A DNA stretch of 64,000 bases, from NCBI GenBank assembly GCA_037367405.1, contig JAZKJV010000090.1, forward strand, positions 310,001-374,000. Reading direction: 5' to 3'. This DNA is from Ottelia alismoides. Taxonomy: Eukaryota > Streptophyta > Magnoliopsida > Alismatales > Hydrocharitaceae. The notes below the pieces were generated by a model. It saw nothing but the letters and a program-made list of their open reading frames with translations, ran no database searches and was not told the DNA's origin. The stretch's first letter is position 1, and each line of letters opens with the position of its first letter. The translations under genes and the position numbers were made by a program. Positions 1-10,561 of the stretch are shown here, in pieces.

Positions 1-249
1 ATCGATACCGACTCCCAATGATCGAATGAGAAACTTACTGATAAAACCATGAAGTAGACAGTATAAAGTTGATCGAATACTTCGGGTTTAGTCTGAGTCT
101 TCCAGTATGCAGGATGTACAGGTATTGGGAATACCTGAGGGTGATGTGATCATAAACGATTGTATAACCATGACGCTTCCATTCCTAGGGAGTGATGAAA
201 CGGGTCTGGATTTTAGTGACTCCTCTCAGTAGAGAAGTGATCTGATCTT

Positions 250-1150
250 GGTCCAAGTATTGGACATTGATCTGAATGTGATTCAGATACAATGAGAAGA
301 TTAGATTTACGGTCTTGATTTAATCAAGCATCTATGGGAGGCCCGCGATCTGGATTTGAGATACGATCTCAATATCCATGTCACTATACGTGGAACAATA
401 CAATCGCCCTGTCCTTATCTCCAAGTATCTGCGGAGAAAGCGCATTATCCTTGAAGGAGTTCATGGATAATTCTATTGTTGATATATGTATCCGAGCATT
501 GAGAAAATGGATAATTAAATGTGATTTAATTATCATGAGTAATATGAATTTGATTCATATTATAAAGAGAGTTATCTTAGATAATTAAATGAGATTTAAT
601 TATCAAAGATGTAAATAATGTGAATGTGATTCATATTATTTGGACACAAGAGAATAGAGATCCAAGATGATTAAATATGATTTAATTATCATGGATATGA
701 ATAATGTGGATAGCAATATCCATATTAGTCATATATATTATAAATGTGATTTATAATATATAAGAGAGAGCAATTTGTAATTTACATTTGTTAATTAAAT
801 GTTAATGTGAATTGGATTCACATTGGACATCAAATTGAAAATGTAATTTACATTTTGTTTTGGGTTGTGAATGTGATTCACAATTTTTCAATGGCATGAT
901 TGCAATGTTCACAAAATAAATTGGATTTATTTTTTGTGAAATAATTTGCAACAAAAGTTGTTGCAAATAATGGAGATTACATAAAAGGTGAAATAGCCAC
1001 CTTCCTAATGGAGGAGGGTGGACGGCCACCACTCCCATTAGGAAAGGGAGGCCGTCCCCCCTCTCCACATGGAAGGAGGCTTTCTCTCCTTTCATTATCT
1101 CCATGTATTGATGATTTAATTTTGTAATTAAATTGTGTTGATTTATCAAC
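250..1150. repeat. Dense array of short perfect hairpins in copia U3
   Basis: At least 18 adjacent, sequence-distinct inverted repeats with tiny loops. Examples (arm length, loop): 251-265 (6, GTA), 270-288 (8, GTG), 356-372 (7, ACG), 510-534 (11, GTG), 540-562 (10, TTG), 580-604 (11, GAG), 613-641 (13 with one G-T, GTG), 666-690 (11 with one G-T, ATG), 702-727 (11 with one G-T, GCAA), 732-762 (14, GTG), 804-824 (9, TGG), 838-856 (9, T), 865-883 (8, GTG), 908-940 (14 with a bulge, TGG), 944-968 (11, AAG), 1114-1133 (8), 1137-1150 (6). The 3' LTR repeats them. Function unknown. Confidence 0.9.
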
Positions 1151-1286
1151 ATATATTTAATTTAAATTAAATTAATTGTTGTTGTGTTTTTAGCAACAAA
1201 TCATGACCATTGAAAGAAACACAAATTGATGTGGACCATTGGATTTGTGTTGACACATGGATTGAGATCCATGGATCCCAAAACCC

Positions 1287-1293
1287 TATAAAA
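1287..1293 (+). promoter_or_regulatory. TATA box of copia 5' LTR
   Basis: TATAAAA sits in CCCTATAAAAGG about 580 bp before the LTR end, as expected for a U3 core promoter. Transcription would start around 1315-1325. The site is intact in the 3' LTR too. Confidence 0.75.
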
Positions 1294-1871
1294 GGAGAGG
1301 CACCCCATTGCTCTTCTAGATACATAAGTGGAGGCAACAAATCTCTCTCTCTCATTCTCTCTACACGTCCTCTCTCCATCTCTCTCATGAGGCCGTCCAC
1401 CATGGATGCCCTAGAGAGGTTCTCCATCGCCGCGGCATCGTCGTTATGCTGCCCGATGGTTTGCTCGTGGATCTCCGTCTCCTTCGGTGCGCCCCGCTCG
1501 TGAAGAAGACATCGGATCTCGTGTGTCGAGATCAGGAGATCCGCCGCTTGGATCATCAACATGGATTGCGAGAAGCACGCGGTTCATCCCCGCGCTCGCA
1601 AGCGTCTCCTCCGACGGATCGGACTTGAGACAGGAGGTCTCTTCGTTTAGAGACTTGATCGCAACCACGCTTCAAGAGGTAAACCTAATACTTGGTTGTG
1701 GTTTAGACGAAACGATCCGAGAAGTGTTCTTGGATCATGTGGTTTCGTCGCATGAAAATTTTTTAATTTCCGCTGCATAGAACAACTAGTGCGACTAGTC
1801 GTTCTTCGTCGTATTCGATACGACGATCACGCTTCCGTGATGCGCTTGAGGATCTAACCATATCCTTCAAG

Positions 1872-1883
1872 TGGTATCAGAGC
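1872..1883 (+). other. Copia primer-binding site (initiator Met-tRNA)
   Basis: TGGTATCAGAGC is the standard plant PBS complementary to the 3' end of initiator tRNA-Met. It lies two bases after the LTR end and sets the element as plus strand. Confidence 0.93.
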
Positions 1884-4862
1884 CAGGTTGGTGTTTTTGG
1901 ATACGATCCATAAACCGAGGACGACTTGGGTTCATTAGGGTTTGCGAAAGTTTTCTTGCATTTCATTTTCGCATCTCTGTTTTGATATTATTTTCGGCAC
2001 TGTTTAAATTGTTTAAACACGAAAATAATATTTGGATTTTATTCCCCATTAAATAAGGAAACCGTAGGATCTGAGTTTGCGTGATTTCGATTCCGTTTGC
2101 TCTAGATATGCTCATTTTAGTGAACATGTATCCACTGTTTCGGGGACTGCGGATCATGACGTAATTAAGATGTTAATTGCGGATTTGATACGCCTTGAAA
2201 TGCGTGCAAATCACTTGGGTTCTGTTGTAAATCAAGTTAGCAAACTTTAGAAATTTACTTTGCTTAATTTGGATTTAAATTGATTGAGATATGATATTTT
2301 TAGTAAGTGAGGGTCACTGCTGAAAATACTTTCCTAATTAAGAACCTAGTGATTGTCATTTAATTAATTAGTGAAATTAAATTGTTTAATTTCCTGGAAT
2401 AATTATGCATAAATATTTGTGAAATATTTAATGATAATTATGTCCTTAAATGACTTTGCCCTAACCAACAAATGATTAGATGTGATCTAGATCAAGATTG
2501 GTTACATGATCTACATGATCAACATTCCAACAAACATGTTGCTTGAATAGGACTTGGGATTTGTTTAGCAAATCTCATTATAATGTTAATCAAAAATATT
2601 TTGATTATTACTATATGGTACAATTTCGGTTGAAGAACCGATGATCATCTCAAGTACAAATTAATCAATTTGGCATTATCCTTTCCCGAGGCGGATATGT
2701 TGCCTAGTCGGAGAGCATTGGGGTTGCGGGTTGCAACGTATGTGGTCCGTCCCACTCTCGTCGGTACTGGCCATGACAGCGGGTAGGGCCGGGATAATGT
2801 CCGAGGGATTAAGATGTATTTTTCTAATTATTAAAATTCGAAATAATACGTATTTGAGATAATACCATTATTCAAGTAACTATTAAAATGTTTGTTGGAT
2901 ATTAATTGGATCATTAATTTAATATGATTAGATTAATTGGAATCCAATTAAGATTGAAATACTCTAATATTATTAGAGTTAATAATTCCCTTGGAAGAAT
3001 TAATTATGTGAATGTGATTCACGATAATTAATTAAAAATTTGAATATGAGGTGGAGGATCACATAAGTGACATCCATGGTCTCCCGTCAAGGCGAAGAGT
3101 TCCGTCGCCAGGGATTGTATGTGGGAGACGCCTGTCCGAAGTGACAGCTCCTGTATGCAAGCGCATCTGGATCGGACTCTTTGCTTCTCGAAAGAGTAAG
3201 GCCGTATACGTAGTGACCCCAATATCGGATCCTCATATTATTGGGGCGATATTGAATTGCGTATAGCGAGTACTATTCCTGTTGACGGTTGGTTCAATTA
3301 ACGACGGGTCAACATCGCCTTAGGGGTGGTGGGCTCGGGTGTTAAAGACCGAATTGGGAAATGCAAGTTGGACTTGCAAAGCGGAATGTATTCCCGCTTC
3401 TTTTTATCCGAGTTGCAGATTCTCATATTATTGGGATGTAACAAAGATAAGGAAGGAGATCCCAGATCTTGTTGAGATATAATGGTAAGTATATCTCTTA
3501 CATTGAAAGTGATTAAGGGAATGAACTTTCAGTGTTGACAAGACAAGACAACTTTGATATAAAAATCCTAAATCAAAGTAAAATATATATATTTATATAT
3601 TTATGCAAATTTCTTATTTCAGATAATCCTTCATTAAAACCCACTCAATGATATACTCAATAATAACCAGTGAAATATCTTGGATTGGACTCATGATCCA
3701 GATATTGTACTTGCAGTTGGACACATAATGTATGTGGTTGCAATGAGCAAGTTTCCTCATAATAATGAGGAATGACAATTAAATAGATAATAAGACTACA
3801 ACCCTAGGGTTTGTATGTCTCTATAGTCTTGATCTCTCATCGGATATACTTTGGAAGTGACATGTCGATGATGATCGCAATTGTCAAATAATCCTTATAA
3901 AATTTATGAAGATATTCGGGCATACATATGTGCTCTTGACATTTAACATGAATGAGATGGTTCACTGCATCATGCAGAATGGTGGCTCTATAAGAGATGG
4001 TGTATTCAAATTGTTTGAGTACCTACCTGAACCTATGTTTTAAGAGTTTAGATGGATGTAGATGATGAGTGTCATCATTCTACTATCTATACTCTGGTCA
4101 TTCATGAAGCTTCATAATATTCATATTGTATGAATTTAATGAAGCATGTATAAATGTTGAAATGCTCTTACATAAGAGATCCTTAGTCTTAAGCAATGGT
4201 TGCTTATAGATAAAGGGAGCGCAGTGGAAGCATGGGTTGGACCCGAGTAAGAAGTATGGTCAAAGAGTTGACTATACATCTATGACTTCCATATGTCATC
4301 CGAAGAGTTGGATGAATGCCAATACTGCAATAAGTTGATGTGTTGATAGTATGACCATCAAGTCTATCTAGAATCCTTAGAGAAGGACTCGGATGGAGCA
4401 TCAGATTAATCTACATAAATCATTGATAAGATAAAGTTAAATAATTGTATCTAAATCTTCTGATGACATTTGCAATAGGTTGCATATGTTTTAGAAGACT
4501 GGAAAATTTGATCTTAAAGGTTTATAGTTATCCACATGGATATTGATGCAATTGTTGCAACAATCTCTGTTGGATTGATAGACTTGTTAATTTCAGTGGG
4601 AGAGTCCTTAGTCTTAGAGAATGTCTCTATGACCTAGATATAAGAATACACTCATTGTTTGTTTCTAAATGTTGGAAATAAACATGAATTCTGAGGTAGA
4701 ACTATCATAAAAAGGTTATGATGGAGATATTTCAGATAGTAATCTAAAATCTAGTGGACTCCACTAAATTAGAAAATTAATGAATGGTTCATTAACATTT
4801 CTAAATATTGAAATTAAACCTTAAGATCAATAGGAGGATGAAGATCATTTGACAATGATCTA
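1884..4862 (+). other. Copia interior, no recognisable coding sequence
   Basis: This is the place where gag should lie. No long frame is present and I could not align any gag motif with confidence. It is AT-rich and contains more short hairpins: 2373-2393 (9-bp arms, TTG), 2410-2430 (9, GTG), 2587-2607 (9, ATA) and 3001-3030 (gapped arms, GTG). Short open frames such as 3051-3266 show no domain. Confidence 0.7.
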
Positions 4863-5070
4863 GCATCAAGCCTTGGACATTTGTCTATTGATTTGATCAA
4901 TAGACTAGTAAGAGATGAAACTTTAGAATGTCTAAAATTTCAAAACTTACATATTTATGAATATTGTATTCAAAGAAAAATGTCCAATACACCCTTCTTA
5001 GAGAAAGGTGTAAGATGTCAAGGTATTCAGGATCTCATACATATTGATGTATGTAGATCATCTATATCAT
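4863..5070 (+). pseudogene. Relic of copia pre-integrase/integrase zinc region
   Basis: An open stretch reads ..INRLVRDETLE.., then a run ending ..LIHIDVC, the typical order of the copia GAG-pre-integrase domain (RLVRDG.L..L, a cysteine pair, K.M...F, ELIHTDVC). One cysteine of the expected pair is replaced (a YEYC context) and the frame is bounded by stops. The stretch contains a perfect hairpin (4883-4905, 10-bp arms, TTG loop) overlapping the SIDLIN codons, so part of the coding sequence has become palindromic. A fragment with no activity expected. Confidence 0.7.
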
Positions 5071-5859
5071 AGTAAACATTATGGATATGTGATATCTGTT
5101 GATGATTATGTATGATATGAGATTTCTTCTCTTCACCTAAGAAACCTTTGAAATGTTCAAAGATTTCATTATTTTTGGTTTAAAACCAAAATTTTGAAGG
5201 AAGATAAAATGAATTTGATCTAATCTAGGTAGCAAGTACCTGCTAGATAAATTCAAAGAATACCTTATAGAGATATGAATATCATTTCTATCTCAATCCT
5301 CCTAACACACCTTAACTCAATAGAGTTATAGGCAGATACAATTGGATCATGTGTGACATGATCTTATCAATGATGAATTTTAGCATAATTATCCCTTAGT
5401 TTCCAGGTATATATGTGTAGTAGAGACTACAATGTATATCCTTAATAAGGTTCCATGCAAGATGGAATCTAGCACTTGAGAGTGCTGCTTCATTAGGAAA
5501 ATAAAGGATGGTATTGGATACCTACTTTATGATCTTGAGATTCTTGAAATATCTCATCTCTGAGAATGTGATTCTTGGAGGTTGAGACTCTTGAGAATCA
5601 AGATAAAAAAAATGAAGTGTAGGAACTCATTTAATCTTGAAAAGATAATGAGGCTCCTAAAATTGGAAACTAAAAGGATAATTGAAGATGAAACACTAAA
5701 ACCTCTTCAAATAAGTTTGAGGATGGATTCCATGTGTCAGAGAAATCTGACAATGATCAAACTTCATGTGATGAAGCTTCTGAAGATCATAGCATGGATA
5801 GATGGATGTTAGCAATAAAAGTCTAATGTAGACTTCATGTACAAGTGTTGTATATGGAC

Positions 5860-6370
5860 CCTCGAGGATCCACCTATATGGGTAAGACCCGTAAAGGTGT
5901 AAATGGATCTTCAAGAGAAAGGGAACCTGATGAGAAGGTACATACCTTCAAAGCATAGTTCGTAGCAATGAGCTACACATGGGAGAGAAGACATTGCTTG
6001 CAATGAGACTTGCTTTTCGGTGAACATGCTTAAAATCATCAGAATATTGCTAACCTTAGCTACACAACTTGACTATTGCATCTTCGAGATGTAAGTCCAG
6101 ATTGCATTCCTCTATGAATATCTCTCCGAGGATATTCACATGAAGTAGCCCCAGGGCTTCATGGTTGAGGAAAGCAAGGTGTGCAAGATAAGGAATCCAT
6201 CTAAGGACTCAAATAAGCTTCTTTGAGATGGACCATAAGATTTGATGAAATTATAAATGTTATGATTTCAAATAAAATCTTGATGAGCCATGCGAAGCTT
6301 AGTGGGAGTGCCTATGTGTTCATTGCGCTAAATATATATGATATCCTGATCATTTAAAATGATATAAGGA
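5860..6370 (+). pseudogene. Relic of copia reverse transcriptase
   Basis: Reading across several stops gives pieces in copia RT order: PDEKVHTFKA (about 5930), PQGFMVEE near 6150, a KESI.GLK.AS piece near 6195 (standing for the usual K.SIYGLKQAS), RFDE at about 6240, and AYVFIALNIYDILII near 6320-6360. The last is where the catalytic YVDD should be; here it reads NIYD, so the first catalytic aspartate is lost. Multiple TAA/TGA/TAG codons interrupt it. It still shows that the interior descends from a full pol and is not random filler. Confidence 0.7.
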
Positions 6371-7160
6371 TAATAATAAGTGTTTTATAATCTGGTTATT
6401 CCATATCTTGAAATATGATTTCAAAGATACCTCTTAGATCTTAGTTCTGAAGTTGTTCAGAAGCCAAGAGAAGAGGATAATTGGACTGTCACATTTGTAG
6501 TATACCTTGGACATATTCTATTCACAGAAATTCCAAGTAAGGCTTCTAACCCTTAAGATATGGTACTGACCTATCTTAAGGGATAGCACCTCAAAGAGTT
6601 GAGGAAGTAAATGCTACAACTACTTGCACTTGTGCATTAGTTACGAGAAGCTGAGTGTATGCTAGAGTGTACAAATACCAGATGTCTGTCATGCAGTGGG
6701 AGTAGTAAATTGTTACTAATCCTACTGTAGAGATAAAACACTTGATTGCAGCAATAACAAAATCTTCATAGATGAGGAGACTTTTGAGATAGTAATCTCA
6801 AAGTCTTATCTTCAAAAGTTTAAGACCATGTAGATAGTGATCTATAAAGGTCTAAACTATAGATACCTTAGGAGATAGAGATCTCCGGGAATGAAGGTAT
6901 TCTAATAAGGATTATGGGGATACTGGTTATGATGTCAGGGACAATGTAACCAACTAGATTGAGTATTGGTTGCATGAGATGCAACATTCGCATTAGATGC
7001 GAGCACTGTTACTGGGGATATGCAAGTGCCGTAAAAGGACTTCGCATAGTCTCGCGGGAACAGAGTGACTGATCAGCTTACCTAGCTATTTTCTAAATAG
7101 CCTATGATTGTCACATGAGTGCGGGTTTAAATGATTAGCCCATTAATGGCTCTTTGGGCT
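6371..7160 (+). other. Copia interior after RT, probable RNase H relic
   Basis: Position and a few word-like matches (a CT(N)TRCLS-type string near 6670-6690) suggest decayed RNase H, but no catalytic residues could be placed. Hairpins continue: 6404-6429 (11-bp arms with a bulge, ATG) and 6778-6806 (12-bp arms with a bulge, AGTA loop). Confidence 0.4.
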
Positions 7161-7170
7161 AGTGGGAGAT
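7161..7170 (+). other. Copia polypurine tract
   Basis: AGTGGGAGAT directly precedes the TGTTGG start of the 3' LTR; this is the classic plant copia plus-strand primer context. Confidence 0.88.
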
Positions 7171-9812
7171 TGTTGGAAATGCGAGCCCACGGCGAGCCAT
7201 TATGCAATAAATGTTATTGCAATTCACTCCTTAATCTGAAATGAAGAATACATAATTTGCATAATAGGTCCCTTAGTACAATTAGGGTTATGTACCATGG
7301 CCATCTTGATGATCATACAGCTGTTGATTCAACTATTGAATCATAGAGGCTGGTGCTTGGGTGAATATCTAAAGAGTTAGATTGAGGACTCATCAAGCAC
7401 CGTCAAATGATTGTTAAGAGATGATCTCCAGCCTGAGTAGGAGATGGCAATCCTTATCTCTGAAGGCTGATATCTGACCGACCTCTTGATGCAGGTCCTC
7501 TGCATAGGAATAGAGATTCGGAGGTGTCAGATTAGTTAGGTCAAAGAGTTGACTTAACGAGATCGAGATAACCAAAGTCCTATATCATATGCTGTCATGA
7601 TATAGGCACGCATCCTCTGACCGGAGACAGATGTGTTGCTATATGTCTAAGTATGTACATTTGGCAGACCAATAGGTTGATGACCTAATCAAGGTCTACA
7701 TACCGGCGCGCTGGTGTGCATATAAGGGCATATGAGTAATACGATCTCTCAAAGGGATCATACAGGTTCAGTTACTGAACCGGAAGACATGAGCTCACTC
7801 ATGAGATATTGGGAAGAATCAAATTCCGTGCGCACGGTCGTCTCGCTTTGGAAGCTTGACTGAATTTATAGGTTTGATATATACTTTTGGAAAGTATATG
7901 ATCACGACCTAGGTATGATATATGCTTTTGGAAAGTATATGATCGATACCGACTCCCAATGATCGAATGAGAAACTTACTGATAAAACCATGAAGTAGAC
8001 AGTATAAAGTTGATCGAATACTTCGGGTTTAGTCTGAGTCTTCCAATATGCAGGATGTACAGGTATTGGGAATACCTGAGGGTGATGTGATCATAAACGA
8101 TTGTATAACCATGACGCTTCCATTCCTAGGGAGTGATGAAACGGGTCTGGATTTTAGTGACTCCTCTCAGTAAAGAAGTGATCTGATCTTGGTCCAAGTA
8201 TTGGACATTGATCTGAATGTGATTCAGATACAATGAGAAGATTAGATTTACGGTCTTTATTTAATCAAGCATCTATGGGAGGCCCGCGATCTGGATTTGA
8301 GATATGATCTCAATATCCATGTCACTATACGTGGAACAATACAATCGCCCTGTCCTTATCTCCAAGTATCTGCGGAGAAAGCGCATTATCCTTGAAGGAG
8401 TTCATGGATAATTCTATTGTTGATATATGTATCCGAGCATTGAGAAAATGGATAATTAAATGTGATTTAATTATCATGAGTAATATGAATTTGATTCATA
8501 TTATAAAGAGAGTTATCTTAGATAAATAAATGAGATTTAATTATCAAAGATGTAAATAATGTGAATGTGATTCATATTATTTGGACACAAGAGAATAGAG
8601 ATCCAAGATGATTAAATATGATTTAATTATCATGGATATGAATAATGTGGATAGCAATATCCATATTAGTCATATATATTATAAATGTGATTTATAATAT
8701 ATAAGAGAGAGCAATTTGTAATTTACATTTGTTAATTAAATGTTAATGTGAATTGGATTCACATTGGACATCAAATTGAAAATGTAATTTACATTTTGTT
8801 TTGGGTTGTGAATGTGATTCACAATTTTTCAATGGCATGATTGCAATGTTCACAAAATAAATTGGATTTATTTTTTGTGAAATAATTTGCAACAAAAGTT
8901 GTTGCAAATAATGGAGATTACATAAAAGGTGAAATAGCCACCTTCCTAATGGAGGAGGGTGGACGGCCACCACTCCCATTAGGAAAGGGAGGCCGTCCCC
9001 CCTCTCCACATGGAAGGAGGCTTTCTCTCCTTTCATTATCTCCATGTATTGATGATTTAATTTTGTAATTAAATTGTGTTGATTTATCAACATATATTTA
9101 ATTTAAATTAAATTAATTGTTGTTGTGTTTTTAGCAACAAATCATGACCATTGAAAGAAACACAAATTGATGTGGACCATTGGATTTGTGTTGACACATG
9201 GATTGAGATCCATGGATCCCAAAACCCTATAAAAGGAGAGGCACCCCATTGCTCTTCTAGATACATAAGTGGAGGCAACAAATCTCTCTCTCTCTCATTC
9301 TCTCTACACGTCCTCTCTCCATCTCTCTCATGAGGCCGTCCACCATGGATGCCCTAGAGAGGTTCTCCATCGCCGCGGCATCGTCGTTATGCTGCCCGAT
9401 GGTTTGCTCGTGGATCTCCGTCTCCTTCGGTGCGCCCCGCTCGTGAAGAAGACATCGGATCTCGTGTGTCGAGATCAGGAGATCCGCCGCTTGGATCATC
9501 AACATGGATTGCGAGAAGCACGCGGTTCATCCCCGCGCTCGCAAGCGTCTCCTCCGACGGATCGGACTTGAGACAGGAGGTCTCTTCGTTTAGAGACTTG
9601 ATCGCAACCACGCTTCAAGAGGTAAACCTAATACTTGGTTGTGGTTTAGACGAAACGATCCGAGAAGTGTTCTTGGATCATGTGGTTTCGTCGCATGAAA
9701 ATTTTTTAATTTCCGCTGCATAGAACAACTAGTGCGACTAGTCGTTCTTCGTCGTATTCGATACGACGATCACGCTTCCGTGATGCGCTTGAGGATCTAA
9801 CCATATCCTTCA
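7171..9812 (+). repeat. Copia 3' LTR, complete (2,642 bp)
   Basis: It runs from TGTTGGAAAT to ATCCTTCA. From 7942 on it repeats 1-1869. Its first 771 bp are seen only here and hold further hairpins (7535-7558, 7579-7606, 7879-7899) and a ~41-bp tandem pair (7876-7903 and 7917-7944). The TATA box is at 9228-9234. It is followed by the predicted TSD AAAAT. Confidence 0.93.
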
Positions 9813-10561
9813 AAAATAAGGGTAGCAAATGGCCGATTTAGTGAAAACTTAAAACATGAAATATTTTTATTTTATTTTTTTCTATATTTTGGTGATTTTT
9901 AATTAATTTTTGGAAATAAAAATAAGGTATTTACAATATATAGCTATACATAGGTATATCTACAATATGTATTTTTTTAATTTTTGATTTTTAATTTGTT
10001 ATTTTTGAGCATTTTTATTCCCATTTTATAATTTATTTATTTATATCATAAAATTAGGAATAAAAAGATATTTTTATTTTATTTTACTATTTATGTACAT
10101 AGGTAAAATAAATAGCTATATACATCTATATACATGGCATATGTACAAGGTGAAAGGGTATTTTTAATCTTTTTGGTTTTTTTACCTTTTTGTTTTGTTT
10201 TTATCTTTTATAACTATATACAAATATTTACAACTGTATTTTTGGGTGAGGAAAATATAATTATTTTATTTACATAATTATTTACACAAGAGCCCCTATC
10301 TCCCTCTACTTTGGCTTTTATGCGGTCAGGCCCATGCTGAGCCCTCCCTTGGGTTAGGTTGCTCAATATTTATTCTAAATATTTCCCTCTTTTTCTTTTT
10401 AATCTTTATTCTTTTATTTTTGCACAAAAACATGCTAATTATCGGTTTTTACACAATGCATGCTTTTGGTAATTATTTATATTTACATATATCTACATGC
10501 ATTTGCAAAGGTTTTTGTAGCTAAAATATAAGAATAAAGAGTGATGAATGGGTATTCATCA
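9813..10561 (-). repeat. Start of an Athila LTR (left copy), cut by the copia insertion
   Basis: Corresponds to 26317-27066 with a single-T length difference in a poly-T run near 10083. Read on the minus strand it begins TGATGAATACCC at 10561. The rest of this LTR should resume to the left of the copia element, outside the window. Confidence 0.92.

Larger units (their letters stand above)
1..1869 (+). repeat. Copia 5' LTR (truncated by window start)
   Basis: Matches 7942-9812 almost base for base. It ends in TCCTTCA, two bases before the PBS. It carries the hairpin array (250-1150), a TATA box (1287) and a CT-rich stretch (1340-1390) where the only indel between the LTRs was seen. The short reading frames at 1167-1780 repeat in both LTRs with no family resemblance and are not taken as genes. 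Confidence 0.93.
1..9812 (+). mobile_element. Ty1/copia-type LTR retrotransposon, non-autonomous, left end outside window
   Basis: The order 5' LTR (1-1869), Met-tRNA PBS (1872), interior (1870-7170), purine tract (7161-7170) and 3' LTR (7171-9812) is read directly. Position 1 matches 7942, so about 771 bp of the 5' LTR lie off the left edge. By eye the LTRs differ at about five bases plus one CT dinucleotide, so insertion is recent. Yet the interior has no pol reading frame, only relics that keep copia order (pre-integrase, then RT). It therefore probably moved using enzymes from another element. The 3' flank AAAAT (9813-9817) is the expected TSD, because the uninterrupted site exists at 26317. 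Sequence and spacing of the relics support Copia; the sub-lineage is not resolved. Confidence 0.9.

Noticed and set aside
1167..1780. Overlapping frames in the copia LTR (also 9257-9723)
   Set aside because: They recur only because LTRs are copies; long frames occur on both strands and match no known family.
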